Part shown: positions 47,848-57,226 of the stretch, one piece after another
Layout of the letters: each line of letters opens with the position of its first letter
How positions within the stretch are numbered: the first letter of the stretch is position 1
NCBI RefSeq assembly: GCF_022919835.1
Contig: NZ_CP095074.1
Location: 248,001-312,000 of the forward strand
Source: Halobacillus shinanisalinarum
GTDB taxonomy: Bacteria; Bacillota; Bacilli; Bacillales; Halobacillaceae
Reading direction: 5' to 3'
DNA length: 64,000 nucleotides
Notes under the pieces: model-generated
Database searches by the model: none
What the model was told of the DNA's origin: nothing
Seen by the model: only the letters and a program-made list of their open reading frames with translations
Program-made: the position numbers and the translations under genes

Positions 47848-48644
47848 CGACTAGTATGTATTATCAGTTTGCTAAGGACTTTTTCACAACCCATGGGTGT
47901 ATCATTACCGAAGAAGGCAACCAGTCCATGCATGTAAAACTCACAAATGACATGGATGAAGCGCTTATGAATCGCCCATTTTATTGGCATTATATGAAAA
48001 AGATGGACCGGGTAGGAGAAGCAATGAGCCTAACTTTCACAGACGGAATTATGGAGGAAGATAGTGGGATACATCTACACGCAGGAACACCAAAGCTCCA
48101 CCAAATGTACCAATTAGCTATTGAACGTTCCTACTCTACGAGGCTTTATGAATATCTTCCTTCCCTGACAGTAAATAAAGCCCTGCATCCGTGGTTGATA
48201 CTAAATATAAAAGTGACCTACCGAGGGAAGCAAACGCGTGACGAGGTTCTCTCTATTGGGTTAAATCTAATTAACGGAGCTCTGATTACAAAAATGATGG
48301 ACAAAATTTGGGAATTTGATTTTCGCTCCACGGTATCGGATTTTAGTTTCCCAATGACACCTATCGTACGCACCGAAAGCGGCTACCATCGCATTATTCG
48401 TTATGTAAATGAACGCCTTGATTCTTTAGACGATCAATGGGAAGTGCAATCTTTACATCAGCTAAAAGATGAAAAAGATTTACTACATCGTTTTTTCACA
48501 TCTGATGACGTCGACGAAGAATATTATGAAAAAGAACTGGAGCAGATTGATGTTAGATATAAACCACGAATTTCAATCCAAATTGCAAATGGCGGATTAT
48601 TTTATTTATCACAGGAAACTAGTCAACAATTATTTTTGCAATGA
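47844..48644 (+). CDS. yqhG: YqhG family protein
   Basis: A 266-residue soluble protein of unknown function (COG/Pfam YqhG), always next to yqhH in Bacillaceae. No membrane segment or catalytic motif was recognised. It starts at a TTG at 47844 overlapping the yqhH stop (TTGA), 7 nt after GGAGGG, so translation is coupled. Followed by about 200 bp with no gene; sinI/sinR, which follow in B. subtilis, are absent. Confidence 0.85.
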   Translation: MTTSMYYQFAKDFFTTHGCIITEEGNQSMHVKLTNDMDEALMNRPFYWHYMKKMDRVGEAMSLTFTDGIMEEDSGIHLHAGTPKLHQMYQLAIERSYSTRLYEYLPSLTVNKALHPWLILNIKVTYRGKQTRDEVLSIGLNLINGALITKMMDKIWEFDFRSTVSDFSFPMTPIVRTESGYHRIIRYVNERLDSLDDQWEVQSLHQLKDEKDLLHRFFTSDDVDEEYYEKELEQIDVRYKPRISIQIANGGLFYLSQETSQQLFLQ

Positions 48645-48814
48645 AAAAAGGGCAGGTGCCTTGTCATCATGGGATGTTTGACTTGGAACGAAATCAAGGG
48701 AGTTCGATAAAAAAGACACCTCCTGTTCCAACATCGAACTGACTTTCTGGAGAGAGAAATAAACTACAGGTTGACCTAGACTTGAAATCGTATTTGACGA
48801 GTTCGTATACCAAA

Positions 48815-48846
48815 ATAAAAGAGACCCATGCCCTGAGTCTCTTTTT
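48815..48846 (-). terminator. Terminator after yqzE
   Basis: Stem AAAAGAGACTC / GGGTCTCTTTT (one mismatch) with loop AGGGCAT, adjoining the yqzE stop. Confidence 0.82.
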
Positions 48847-49027
48847 AACTATGTTTCTGCCACTTCCGTTTCATTACTTTCAAAGCGAAAGGTAGGATTC
48901 CAAACCAATATGAGGAACTTCTTTTAGAGGGCCTCTCCACCCTTCTATCAAGCTTTTCTTGTTTAGACATATGCATATACTTAAGCGTTTCTTCGGTAAG
49001 AAACTGAACATACTCATTTTTCTTCAT
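48845..49027 (-). CDS. yqzE: YqzE family small protein
   Basis: A 60-residue basic protein beginning MKKNEYVQFLTEETLKYM and containing SYWFGILPFALKVMKRK, the pattern of B. subtilis YqzE, which is also encoded near comG. Function unknown. ATG with AAGGGATCCC upstream; 25 bp downstream of aroK. Confidence 0.85.
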   Translation of the reverse strand: MKKNEYVQFLTEETLKYMHMSKQEKLDRRVERPSKRSSSYWFGILPFALKVMKRKWQKHS

Positions 49028-49052
49028 AAAGGGATCCCTTCTTTACGATTGA

Positions 49053-49562
49053 TTACCTATTAGTATGTCCAAAATCGTTTTTCTTTAGACAAAGAAGAAT
49101 CTCCTCTACAATCATTGCAGGATCCTTATCGTCAACCAGTATCCTTCCTATGGCGACTTTTTCATATAAGGGTTTGCGCTCATTAAATCGCTTTTGTTTT
49201 TCATTTGAATCGCCGCTCCAAAGCGGACGGTTTCCACTTTGGGCTAGCCTGTCTTGAATCGTTTTGAAAGAAGCCTCTAGGTAAATAACAAAATGGTCAG
49301 TTAAAGCTTGTCGATTCTCAGCTGATAAAACAACACCTCCTCCTGTCGATACAATTAATTCACCTTCCAACTCCTTAAGTAACTGGGATTCTTTTGCACG
49401 AAAAAATGTCTCTCCATGGTTTGTAAATACTTCTGGGATCGTCATCCCCTCACGTCTTTCAATCTCTTCATCCATCTCTATATATGTACACTGCAAAACT
49501 TCACTCAAACGTTTCGCTATTGTTGACTTACCGCTCCCCATATAGCCAATTAAAAAAATCAT
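49053..49562 (-). CDS. aroK: Shikimate kinase
   Basis: A 169-residue P-loop kinase that phosphorylates shikimate in aromatic amino acid synthesis. Walker A IGYMGSGKSTIAKRL, the shikimate-binding FRAKESQLL and the GGGVVL loop are present, plus the lid region SGNRPLW. Divergent from comGA. Standard length. Confidence 0.95.
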   Translation of the reverse strand: MIFLIGYMGSGKSTIAKRLSEVLQCTYIEMDEEIERREGMTIPEVFTNHGETFFRAKESQLLKELEGELIVSTGGGVVLSAENRQALTDHFVIYLEASFKTIQDRLAQSGNRPLWSGDSNEKQKRFNERKPLYEKVAIGRILVDDKDPAMIVEEILLCLKKNDFGHTNR

Positions 49563-49658
49563 GTCATGCCCCTAATTTTTTTCAGAAAAAAGAAGGATTT
49601 ACAGAGAAAGTGTCGAAAGGTATAAAGGCTGATATTTGAAATGAGGTGATAATATAAC

Positions 49659-50645
49659 GTGAGCCAGATTGCTAAGTATGCCCAAGACCTTTTAGTTTCT
49701 GCGATTCAACAAACAGCGTCCGACATCCACTTTTCTCCCTACACTGAAAAGACCGATATCCACTTCCGTATTCATGGACAACGGATCTTCCATTCCTCTT
49801 TACCCATTCCATCATACCAAAAACTACTTGCTTATTTTAAGTTTATTTCCGGCATGGATATCGGTGAAGTGACGAAACCGCAAAACGGTACCATTGAACA
49901 TCGTCTGAATCAATCCCTGTTTAACCTTCGCTTGTCCACTCTCCCCATTATTGGCTGTGAGAGCCTAGCGATCCGTATTCTTTCTCCTGACGACCAACTA
50001 CAGCTAGAACGACTCTTTCTTTTTCCAAACCAACTGAAACAAATTGAAAGATGCCTTACCTATTCAAGCGGAATGATCCTATTCACCGGAGCGACCGGAA
50101 GCGGGAAGACCACCACCCTTTATGCGTTACTCCAATCCCTGCTTAAGAAACATTCCTTTCAAGCGATCACGCTCGAAGATCCTATCGAGAAAAACTTGAA
50201 TAATATTATTCAAGTACAAGTTAACGAGCGTGCTGGGATCACCTATGATGCTGGATTAAAGGCTGCCTTGCGTCACGACCCAGACTTACTCATGGTTGGC
50301 GAAATCCGTGATAAAGAAACAGCCCACTTCGCCTTTCGAGCTGCTCTAAGCGGCCATTTGGTAATCAGCACGATCCATGCTAAGGACGCTTATGGGACAA
50401 TCAGAAGGTTAGAGGAGATGAAAATTAAATCTTCAGATCTTGAACAAACTTTAATCGCCATTGCCGCACAGCAGCTCCTCCCTCTAAAAAGCCATGAATC
50501 ACTTCCTAGAAGAGCCGCAATAGTTGAGCTTCTGAACGGAGAAACCCTCTATCAAGCGATACAAGGTCACCCCCCTGACTATCAAACCCAATTTCAGTCA
50601 TTCGCATCCTTAAGGAGAAAAGCCTATGCTCTTGGCTACATTTAA
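49659..50645 (+). CDS. comGA: Competence pseudopilus ATPase ComGA
   Basis: A 328-residue GspE/PilB-type secretion ATPase that powers assembly of the transformation pseudopilus. It lacks the long N-domain of GspE, as expected. Walker A FTGATGSGKTTTLYAL, the Asp box TLEDPIEK and Walker B LLMVGEIRDKETA are present. It starts at a GTG (49659) with GAGGTGAT upstream and overlaps comGB. Also linked to growth arrest in competent B. subtilis. No clear ComK box was found upstream. Confidence 0.95.
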   Translation: MSQIAKYAQDLLVSAIQQTASDIHFSPYTEKTDIHFRIHGQRIFHSSLPIPSYQKLLAYFKFISGMDIGEVTKPQNGTIEHRLNQSLFNLRLSTLPIIGCESLAIRILSPDDQLQLERLFLFPNQLKQIERCLTYSSGMILFTGATGSGKTTTLYALLQSLLKKHSFQAITLEDPIEKNLNNIIQVQVNERAGITYDAGLKAALRHDPDLLMVGEIRDKETAHFAFRAALSGHLVISTIHAKDAYGTIRRLEEMKIKSSDLEQTLIAIAAQQLLPLKSHESLPRRAAIVELLNGETLYQAIQGHPPDYQTQFQSFASLRRKAYALGYI

Positions 50646-51681
50646 AACCTTTCACCTCCATCACCGACAGCAAGTCCTTCCGCTGGCAAAACAAATATTG
50701 TTTTTACGACGTCTCTGCCATTTGCTAGACAAAGGGTTCCCATTACTCGAGTCCCTTAAGATGACTAGCTGGGACCCAATTCTTGCCCTAATCGCAAGCA
50801 CAATTACTGAACAGCTTAAGGTAGGGCAGCCTATGGATGCAGCTTTTCAACAAGCAAATTTTTCAAAAAGTGTAATATCATTTTTGTATTTTTCACGCAT
50901 TCATCAAGACCTCCCATCCATGTTCAGGCAATGCGCTGAGCTGTTGCACATTCAAAACGAATACACAAAAAAATTAAAACAGGTAATGAGATACCCTATA
51001 TTTTTGCTACTCTTTGTGTTCATTGCTTTTGGGGTTATCAAGCGGACCATCTTGCCTAGCTTTCAGTCACTATTTGAAAATGATAGCTCAAAGCCGCTGA
51101 GTTTACTCATTTTAAAAGGTGTTGATTATGGCATAACTGGTTTTGGTTACGTGTCCCTTATACTAATTATTCTGCTGTTCGCCTTCAGGCTTTATTTACC
51201 TAAGCTTTCCATTGAACAAACGTTATCCATCTACGAAAGAACCCCCGTCATCAAAGGGTATCAAACATTTACCATCAGTTTCCTATTCGCTACCCATTTA
51301 AGTTCTCTCCTTCGAGCTGGTCTTTCCCTTAAACAGGCCCTAGAAATGATGGCCGAACAAACAAAATATAATGTTCTTACCCACTACGCAAAAACAATTT
51401 TAGAAAAGCTTAATGAAGGGGCCCTGCTTGGTCAATCTCTTCATTCATGTACCCTGCTCAGAGGGGAACTGACAGCCATATTTCATCACACCAATGACCT
51501 TGACACATTAAGCCTTGAGCTGCATGTTCTGTCTGAATTACTCATTGATCAATTGAAAGAAAAATTAACACGTGCGATCCAACTTATACAACCGATATTT
51601 TTTATAGGGATCGCGGGTGTTGTCGTTCTGATTTATGCTTCCATCATGCTGCCGATGTATCAGTGGATGGATCAAATATGA
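50626..51681 (+). CDS. comGB: Competence pseudopilus platform protein ComGB
   Basis: A 351-residue GspF/PilC-like inner membrane protein. Two GspF-type domains each carry hydrophobic helices (YPIFLLLFVFIAFGVI; FIGIAGVVVLIYASIML), and HLSSLLRAGLSLKQALEMM is the family repeat motif. The ATG overlaps comGA by 20 bp, 8 nt after AAGGAG. Confidence 0.94.
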   Translation: MLLATFKTFHLHHRQQVLPLAKQILFLRRLCHLLDKGFPLLESLKMTSWDPILALIASTITEQLKVGQPMDAAFQQANFSKSVISFLYFSRIHQDLPSMFRQCAELLHIQNEYTKKLKQVMRYPIFLLLFVFIAFGVIKRTILPSFQSLFENDSSKPLSLLILKGVDYGITGFGYVSLILIILLFAFRLYLPKLSIEQTLSIYERTPVIKGYQTFTISFLFATHLSSLLRAGLSLKQALEMMAEQTKYNVLTHYAKTILEKLNEGALLGQSLHSCTLLRGELTAIFHHTNDLDTLSLELHVLSELLIDQLKEKLTRAIQLIQPIFFIGIAGVVVLIYASIMLPMYQWMDQI

Positions 51682-51694
51682 AAGGAGCAAGCCA

Positions 51695-52003
51695 TTGAAC
51701 AATCAAAAAGGGTTCACACTCATTGAAATGCTAATCGTGCTTTTAATCATTTCCGTATTACTAATTATAACAATACCCAATCTAACCGAGAATAATGAAA
51801 CCATCCGCTCTAAAGGTTGTGAGGCACTTACCTTAACAGCCGAAGCGCAAGTAGAAGCTTATAAAATTGAAAATGGAACATTCCCTGCTTCACTCGATGC
51901 CCTGGTAGCCGGAAACTTTTTAAAACAAACCAAATGCCCGAATGGAAAAGAGCTTGAGTATAATGCTGCTACGGGTGTGGTCACGGGCCCACCTTCTGAA
52001 TAA
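51695..52003 (+). CDS. comGC: Major competence pseudopilin ComGC
   Basis: A 102-residue prepilin. After a short leader the cleavage motif KG^FTLIEMLIVLLIISVLL shows the Glu5 and the hydrophobic spine. Two Cys residues (about 40 and 80) can form the known intramolecular disulfide. The TTG at 51695 is preferred over the longer frame because AAGGAGCAAGCCA precedes it and the leader then has normal length. Confidence 0.94.
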   Translation: MNNQKGFTLIEMLIVLLIISVLLIITIPNLTENNETIRSKGCEALTLTAEAQVEAYKIENGTFPASLDALVAGNFLKQTKCPNGKELEYNAATGVVTGPPSE

Positions 52004-52004
52004 A

Positions 52005-52445
52005 ATGAATAAGAAGCAAGGAGGCTACACCTTTAGTGAGGTAATCATTGTGCTCGTTGCATTATCTGTGCTATTAGCGATAGCTGCTCCATTGAATAGT
52101 GAGGTAGTTAGCTCTGTTAAAATTACCCACTATATCGAACAACTTGAGAATGACATTCTGCTAGCACAGCAACTATCCATGCAGCACGAAAGTCACTACT
52201 GGATTATGATACGTCCAGAAAACAATGACTACTATCTATACGACTATTCAAGCAGAAAAAGTGTGTTTCACCGTAAACTGCCAGAGAAGTGGTCGATTCG
52301 TCTCACCACACTTCAATCACCTATTCGCTTTAATACGAGCGGTACGATTCAAAATCCTGGAACAATGGTCTTGAAAACCCCAGAATCCAGCTATAAGATA
52401 ACCTTTCCATTTGGAAAAAGCAGGGTGACGATTCATGAACAATAA
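52005..52445 (+). CDS. comGD: Competence minor pseudopilin ComGD
   Basis: A 146-residue minor pilin with the prepilin motif GG^YTFSEVIIVLVALSVLL. ATG 1 bp after the comGC stop, without a strong ribosome binding site of its own, so coupling to comGC is likely. The upstream part of the open frame lies in comGC. Confidence 0.9.
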   Translation: MNKKQGGYTFSEVIIVLVALSVLLAIAAPLNSEVVSSVKITHYIEQLENDILLAQQLSMQHESHYWIMIRPENNDYYLYDYSSRKSVFHRKLPEKWSIRLTTLQSPIRFNTSGTIQNPGTMVLKTPESSYKITFPFGKSRVTIHEQ

Positions 52446-52758
52446 AGGATTTACTATAGTTGAAGTCATATGTGCCTTCGGATTATTAATAATGATTTCA
52501 ACAGCTATACTTCCACTGTTAACCGAATTAAGAACTTCCCAAAAGGCACTGGCAGATGAACGTATCATAACTACTCAGTTACAAAGCGAGCTGCTTCAGT
52601 ATAAAAATGAGACTCCTGACAAGTTTCCATTTATAAATAAATATGAATTGATGACGATCACCTTCAATCAACTAGATACTTACGTTGAAGCTTGCGCTAC
52701 GTGGGAGACTCGTCATAACAACAAGGAGCTATGCTTATATGCTAGCTATAAACAGTAA
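52435..52758 (+). CDS. comGE: Competence minor pseudopilin ComGE
   Basis: A 107-residue minor pilin with KG^FTIVEVICAFGLLIM at the N-terminus, the Glu5 and one helix. Overlaps comGD by 11 bp and comGF by 20 bp. Assigned mainly by order within the operon. Confidence 0.88.
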   Translation: MNNKGFTIVEVICAFGLLIMISTAILPLLTELRTSQKALADERIITTQLQSELLQYKNETPDKFPFINKYELMTITFNQLDTYVEACATWETRHNNKELCLYASYKQ

Positions 52759-53158
52759 AGGCTTCACCTTAGTTGAAACGTTATTCTGTCTAACCTTACT
52801 TTCTATAATGTTAACGATAAGCATCCCTTTACTAAAGCTTATTGAAAGCCCCGCTTACTCTCATGAGCTGTCAGCCATTCAATTTTTCACCTTCGTCGAA
52901 GAAGAAATAAATACATCTACAAAGGTGAAGCTCCTCCAGAATGAGTTATTTATCACGGATACAATGGGACGTATTATACGCATTTCAAAATATGGAGATT
53001 CAGTAAGAAGACAGGTAAATGATACCGGTCACGAACTGCTTATTACAAACATTCAAGCGATCACATTCAATCTGAAAGAGGGTAATGATATTCTTACTGT
53101 TCATCTTACCCTTAAGGAAGGCACAGCCTATGATAAAACGATTTATATCCCCTCTTAA
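52739..53158 (+). CDS. comGF: Competence minor pseudopilin ComGF
   Basis: A 139-residue minor pilin with KG^FTLVETLFCLTLLSIM. The ATG at 52739 is 10 nt after AAGGAG; an ATG closer to that site (52731) stops after four codons. The body contains the IQFFTFVEEEI segment usual in ComGF. Confidence 0.9.
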   Translation: MLAINSKGFTLVETLFCLTLLSIMLTISIPLLKLIESPAYSHELSAIQFFTFVEEEINTSTKVKLLQNELFITDTMGRIIRISKYGDSVRRQVNDTGHELLITNIQAITFNLKEGNDILTVHLTLKEGTAYDKTIYIPS

Positions 53159-53519
53159 CAACGAAAAAGGTATCATCTTTCCGTGGGTTTATACAATGGG
53201 TAGTTTACTTATTCTTACATGTCTGTTCACTGCTCAAGAATATAAAAATCAACTCATATCAACAAAAGTTGTAACTGAATACCATCAACTTCAAAGCCTT
53301 TTCCACTACAGTCATGATCAACTCCTATTAAAACTGAATGAACACACTGCGGCGAATGAAATAGTCAATGATCATTTCACTCTTCCACTAGGAGAAGCCT
53401 TCGTACAATGTAATCCAGAAGGGGATGGTTACTCATGTACATGGCAATTATCCCTGAATGGAGGTGCTGTTAAACATATCACCCGTTCTTATCGTATAGA
53501 TGCACATAAAACACGATGA
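53130..53519 (+). CDS. comGG: Competence protein ComGG
   Basis: A 129-residue atypical pilin-like protein. The leader ends NNEKG and is followed by a hydrophobic stretch (WVYTMGSLLILTCLFTAQE) without the usual Glu5. ATG at 53130 with AAGGAAGG upstream; overlaps comGF by 29 bp. Assigned by position as the last comG gene before a strong terminator. Confidence 0.85.
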   Translation: MIKRFISPLNNEKGIIFPWVYTMGSLLILTCLFTAQEYKNQLISTKVVTEYHQLQSLFHYSHDQLLLKLNEHTAANEIVNDHFTLPLGEAFVQCNPEGDGYSCTWQLSLNGGAVKHITRSYRIDAHKTR

Positions 53520-53557
53520 AAAAGTGCGGCTGCCATCCAAGCAGCCGCACTTTTTTT
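53519..53557 (+). terminator. Terminator of the comG operon
   Basis: Perfect 15-bp stem (AAAGTGCGGCTGC / GCAGCCGCACTTT core) with a 7-nt loop followed by TTTT. Confidence 0.95.
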
Positions 53558-53962
53558 ACTGCATTCATGTATATTCTTCTTGGATTCTCCACAAAACTAA
53601 TAACGATATCTGTTCATCATATTTCAATCAAGTTTACGAAGGTCTTCAACATTGTAACCCAATGATTAACCTTTCACCGTTTCTTTCTTACTAGTGGTCG
53701 GCGTAATTACTTTGGTCTTTTATAAACTAAATCTAAGGGCTCATTTACAGTTAACCTTTTACATCCATCACTGGACTTTGTCAGGAGATCATCACACCTA
53801 TTTGAGTAAACGATAAAATATGTGTGCAGTGACGAAATCTATGTTGTTCATCAAATTCAATACCCGATTTTTAGTCATGTTTTTGTTTGACGAAAGCCTG
53901 GGTAGCTATGGAACTTTAATGAGTACACCTTATGATGAGTGTTCTGCTGTTGACAAGATTCA
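53558..53962. other. Gene-free region between comG and the DUF2626 gene
   Basis: About 400 bp, A+T-rich, without a credible reading frame or recognised element up to the promoter at 53963. Confidence 0.6.
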
Positions 53963-53991
53963 TTTACAATCTTAGATAGGTCGTTTATAAT
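53963..53991 (+). promoter_or_regulatory. Sigma-A promoter of the DUF2626 gene
   Basis: TTTACA (53963-53968), 17-bp spacer, TATAAT (53986-53991), 47 bp before the start codon. Confidence 0.82.
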
Positions 53992-54038
53992 ATTAATGAT
54001 AGTTTAACGATGAAGATGAAAAAGGAGGGGGAAGAAGC

Positions 54039-54284
54039 ATGGATCGCATGTTTCGAGTGATGGCGTTTTGGACTGGGATTTTCACTGTCATGTTTTATAC
54101 TGGCGACATGATGGAAGCTGCACTATTATCTCTTGTTCAAACTGCCTTTTTCCTTGCAATTGGCTACCTTAAACTGTCTGAGCGTATGTATATTTACATA
54201 TTTTTCTCATACTTGACAGTGTTTATGATTGGATTTACTTATTATTCATCATTCATTCTTGTACCATCTTTCGGTGGTCACTAA
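54039..54284 (+). CDS. yqgY: DUF2626 family membrane protein YqgY
   Basis: An 81-residue protein with three likely membrane helices; the start MDRMFRVMAFWTGIF and the block KLSERMYIYIF closely resemble B. subtilis YqgY. Function unknown. ATG with AAAGGAGGGGG upstream, its own promoter and terminator. Confidence 0.88.
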   Translation: MDRMFRVMAFWTGIFTVMFYTGDMMEAALLSLVQTAFFLAIGYLKLSERMYIYIFFSYLTVFMIGFTYYSSFILVPSFGGH

Positions 54285-54326
54285 AAAAGTCCTGTTATCC
54301 TAATTGGATAACAGGACTTTTTTTTC
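54283..54326. terminator. Bidirectional terminator between yqgY and yqgX
   Basis: Perfect 17-bp stem (AAGTCCTGTTATCC / GGATAACAGGACTT core) with loop TAATT and long A/T runs on both sides. Confidence 0.95.
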
Positions 54327-54332
54327 CTGGAG

Positions 54333-54956
54333 TTAATTGAAAAACGGATTATTCGCTTTTTCCTCCCCAATTGTCGTCGGTAAACCATGACCAGGATAAA
54401 TTCTCATGTCATTTCTTAAACTAAACAACTGTTCTTGAATGCTTTTGGTCAGCTGATGTCTGTTACCCCCTGGTAGGTCTGTTCTTCCCATTCCTTGCTG
54501 AAACAATGTGTCTCCACCGATTGTAAAGCGCTGGTTCCGAAAGACAAATGACATGCTACCCGGGGAATGGCCGGGTGTATGTCGAACTTCAAATGTGAAA
54601 GGACCGATTTCTTTTATTCCGGGTTCTAGGATAAAATCAGCGGGGGTTGCCTTTATTTCCTCGATTTGAAATAATGCAGAACCATTCAGTGACGGGTCAC
54701 TGAGCCAATTGGATTCAGCTTCATGCAAATATACAGGGGCTTGGTAGGCTTTCCTTGTCTCCTCTACTGCACCGATATGATCAAAATGAGCATGGGTCAA
54801 TAAAATGGCATTCACATTTAAATCACGTTCTAAAATGAATTCCTGAAGTTTATCAAAATCCCCACCAGGGTCAATGATTAGCGCCTGATGATTTTCGTAA
54901 ATAATATAAGCGTTAGTCGCTAAGGGTCCTAGTGGTAATCGTGTAATTTTCAGCAT
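54333..54956 (-). CDS. yqgX: Metallo-beta-lactamase-fold hydrolase YqgX (glyoxalase II-like)
   Basis: A 207-residue binuclear zinc hydrolase. The motif THAHFDHIG supplies the HxHxDH ligands, with further ligands in RHTPGHSPGSM, GGDTLF and YPGHG. YqgX is linked to bacillithiol-dependent methylglyoxal detoxification in Bacillus. The ATG at 54956 follows GAGGTGATATCA; a GTG three codons earlier overlaps that site. Confidence 0.9.
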   Translation of the reverse strand: MLKITRLPLGPLATNAYIIYENHQALIIDPGGDFDKLQEFILERDLNVNAILLTHAHFDHIGAVEETRKAYQAPVYLHEAESNWLSDPSLNGSALFQIEEIKATPADFILEPGIKEIGPFTFEVRHTPGHSPGSMSFVFRNQRFTIGGDTLFQQGMGRTDLPGGNRHQLTKSIQEQLFSLRNDMRIYPGHGLPTTIGEEKANNPFFN

Positions 54957-55107
54957 TGATATCACCTCGTAAAAAAAGTTTGAGAAGGACTCGACAAATC
55001 GAATTAGATACTATAGAATGAGTGAGTAATGAAATGAGCTACATATAGTATAACATCTATAAAATGTAGAATGATAATAATGATAAGGGATATAGGAGGG
55101 CTTATTT

Positions 55108-55272
55108 GTGGTAACAGCTATTATTCTTTTACTCGTAACAATCCTTTGCGTATGTGCCGTATTCCGTGAAATCAAAACAAAGAATTTCTTCGCAGTACTA
55201 TTTGCGGCAGCATCAGCGCTAGTCTTTGGCTGGTTCTCTGTTATGACAATTTACGCAAACTTATTTGGATAA
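55108..55272 (+). CDS. yqgW: DUF2759 family small membrane protein (YqgW-like)
   Basis: A 54-residue protein with two hydrophobic segments separated by FREIKTKNFF, and AAASALVFGWFSVMT near the end. It resembles B. subtilis YqgW, found at the same place next to yqgX. The start is a GTG (55108) 7 nt after AGGAGGG. Function unknown. Confidence 0.78.
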   Translation: MVTAIILLLVTILCVCAVFREIKTKNFFAVLFAAASALVFGWFSVMTIYANLFG

Positions 55273-55277
55273 TTGAT

Positions 55278-55309
55278 AAAACCGAGCTGATTATGCAGCT
55301 CGGTTTTTT
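55278..55309 (+). terminator. Terminator after yqgW
   Basis: Stem AAACCGAGCTG / CAGCTCGGTTT with loop ATTATG, followed by TTT. Confidence 0.92.
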
Positions 55310-55318
55310 AATGTTGCT

Positions 55319-55352
55319 ATAAAAAGAGCCTTCCAATTAAGGAAAGCTCTTC
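55319..55352 (-). terminator. Terminator after the LtaS-family gene
   Basis: Stem AAGAGCTTTCC / GGAAGGCTCTT (one mismatch) followed by TTT on the minus strand. Confidence 0.82.
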
Positions 55353-55357
55353 CTTTC

Positions 55358-57226
55358 TTACCCTTCATCAGTGAAATCATAAAATCTAAACAAATCGCCG
55401 TAAATAATATTATCTGAATAACTTAGTTCCTTTTCTACTTTCTCCTTCGTTGGTTGACAAGCCTGATTCTCAGATTCAAGTGGTTCCCCTGTTTCACGAT
55501 CATAGCACGTACCTTCCGTATAAACGTATTTCTCTTTTATGAAACTTCCATCTCTTAAAGCAGTAAATTTCTGCTGATCTTCAACAAACATGTCTGTCCC
55601 AAACGATAAGTCATTTTCTGCCTCAATACCGAGAAGACTTAATAATGTCGGTTTGACATCGATTTGTCCAACAACTTCTTCGCGAATTTCCCCATTTTCA
55701 TAGCCTGGAATGTGAATCATGAATGGAACACGTTGCAACTGGATGTGTTCATAAGGAGTAATTTCCTTATTTAGAAATTCTCCCATCGCATTGTTATGAA
55801 ATTCACTAATCCCATAGTGATCCCCCATAAGAACGATAATGGAATCCTCATAAATTCCTGATTTTTTCAACTGTTGGAAGAATTGCTCAAGAGCCTCGTC
55901 CGTGTAGCGAGCCGTTTGGAAATAATTATTTAATGTTTCCGAACCTGAATCGTACTTATCGATATTTGCTTTTTCTTCAGGTATCTCAAACGGAAAGTGA
56001 TGGGTAAGGGTAATAAATTTACTATAAAAAGGTTCTTCCTGTTGTTTCAACTTGTCGACCGATTGTGAGAAAAACGCCTTATCTTCAAGTCCCCAACCGA
56101 AAGAATTCTCTTCAGTTACGTCATACGATTGTTGCCCATAAAACTCATCATAGCCAACATTTTCATACATAACATCCCGATTCCAGAAGCTCTTATTGTT
56201 AGCGTGGAAAACGGATGACGTATACCCATTGTTGTCTAATATTTCAGGCAAAGCATGGTATTCATTTTGTGCATTTGTAAAGTAGACGGCCCCTCTTCCA
56301 AGTGGATAGAGTGAATTTTCCACAATAAATTCTGAATCTGACGTCTTCCCTTGAGCTGTTTGATGATAAAAGTTCTTAAACCATATTGTGTCTTGCCTTT
56401 CTTTTAAATCGTTAAGGAAAGGCGTGGTCTCTTTTCCATTAATCTCCGAGTCCAAGAGGAAGTTTTGAAATGATTCTATACTTACAAAAATCACATTTTT
56501 GTTTTCTGCAATGCCAAATAGCTCTGACTTTTTATCTGTATCCGCATTTTCTTGAATATAATTTTCAATTTTACTAATTTCACTGCTATCAGCAAATACG
56601 CGCTGGGCCTTTGTCTTCGTTTGCATCATAGCATCATAAACATGGTAATTATAGACTCCGATATTTTTCACTAAATATTCACGATCAAATGCACGTACAA
56701 AGAGCATTGGACGCTCTAGCTCTGCTAATGCAACATTCCCTGATAACAATAAGAAAGTAACAGCTGTAGCGGCAATCTTTCCACTCTTTGAAAAGTCAAC
56801 AGACAAATCAAACATCTTTTTACTAAGAAACCAAATGATGACAACATCTATAATTAACAATAAATCCTCCACGTGAATGAGTGTAAAGATACTTGATGTT
56901 AAGTCAGCAGCATTGTTACCCTGAAACAATACAGGTATGGTAATGAAATCCGTAAAGTTTCGATAAAAGACTAAATTAATATAAAGTACTAAAGAACCGA
57001 TTAATGCGGTCCATCTTATATATTTCATTTGATTCTTACGCTTCAACCAAACACTGATAGCGAAAACCAAATACGCACTAGCTATTGGATTGAAGAACAA
57101 AATAAATTCTTGCAGTGCATTTTCTATAGAAAGGTCAAACATGAACCTATATACAATATAAGTTTTTACCCCAAATAGAATAGAGGCAATAACGAATAAA
57201 GGTATTCGCAATTTGTTCAATTGCAT
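55358..57226 (-). CDS. yqgS: LtaS-family lipoteichoic acid synthase / polyglycerolphosphate transferase (YqgS-like)
   Basis: A 622-residue protein with five N-terminal membrane helices (to about residue 190) and an extracellular sulfatase-fold domain. The nucleophile Thr lies in AQGKTSDSEF; metal and glycerolphosphate-binding residues include VSIESFQNF, VFHANNKSFWNR and MGDHYG. It polymerises glycerolphosphate from phosphatidylglycerol on the outer face. Context next to yqgX and glcK matches B. subtilis YqgS rather than LtaS itself. ATG at 57226 with AAGGAGGAAACCTG upstream. Confidence 0.9.
   Translation of the reverse strand: MQLNKLRIPLFVIASILFGVKTYIVYRFMFDLSIENALQEFILFFNPIASAYLVFAISVWLKRKNQMKYIRWTALIGSLVLYINLVFYRNFTDFITIPVLFQGNNAADLTSSIFTLIHVEDLLLIIDVVIIWFLSKKMFDLSVDFSKSGKIAATAVTFLLLSGNVALAELERPMLFVRAFDREYLVKNIGVYNYHVYDAMMQTKTKAQRVFADSSEISKIENYIQENADTDKKSELFGIAENKNVIFVSIESFQNFLLDSEINGKETTPFLNDLKERQDTIWFKNFYHQTAQGKTSDSEFIVENSLYPLGRGAVYFTNAQNEYHALPEILDNNGYTSSVFHANNKSFWNRDVMYENVGYDEFYGQQSYDVTEENSFGWGLEDKAFFSQSVDKLKQQEEPFYSKFITLTHHFPFEIPEEKANIDKYDSGSETLNNYFQTARYTDEALEQFFQQLKKSGIYEDSIIVLMGDHYGISEFHNNAMGEFLNKEITPYEHIQLQRVPFMIHIPGYENGEIREEVVGQIDVKPTLLSLLGIEAENDLSFGTDMFVEDQQKFTALRDGSFIKEKYVYTEGTCYDRETGEPLESENQACQPTKEKVEKELSYSDNIIYGDLFRFYDFTDEG

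Noticed and set aside
49563..49658. ComK box upstream of comGA
   Set aside because: Only one partial AAAA-N5-ATTT site was found; no properly spaced pair.
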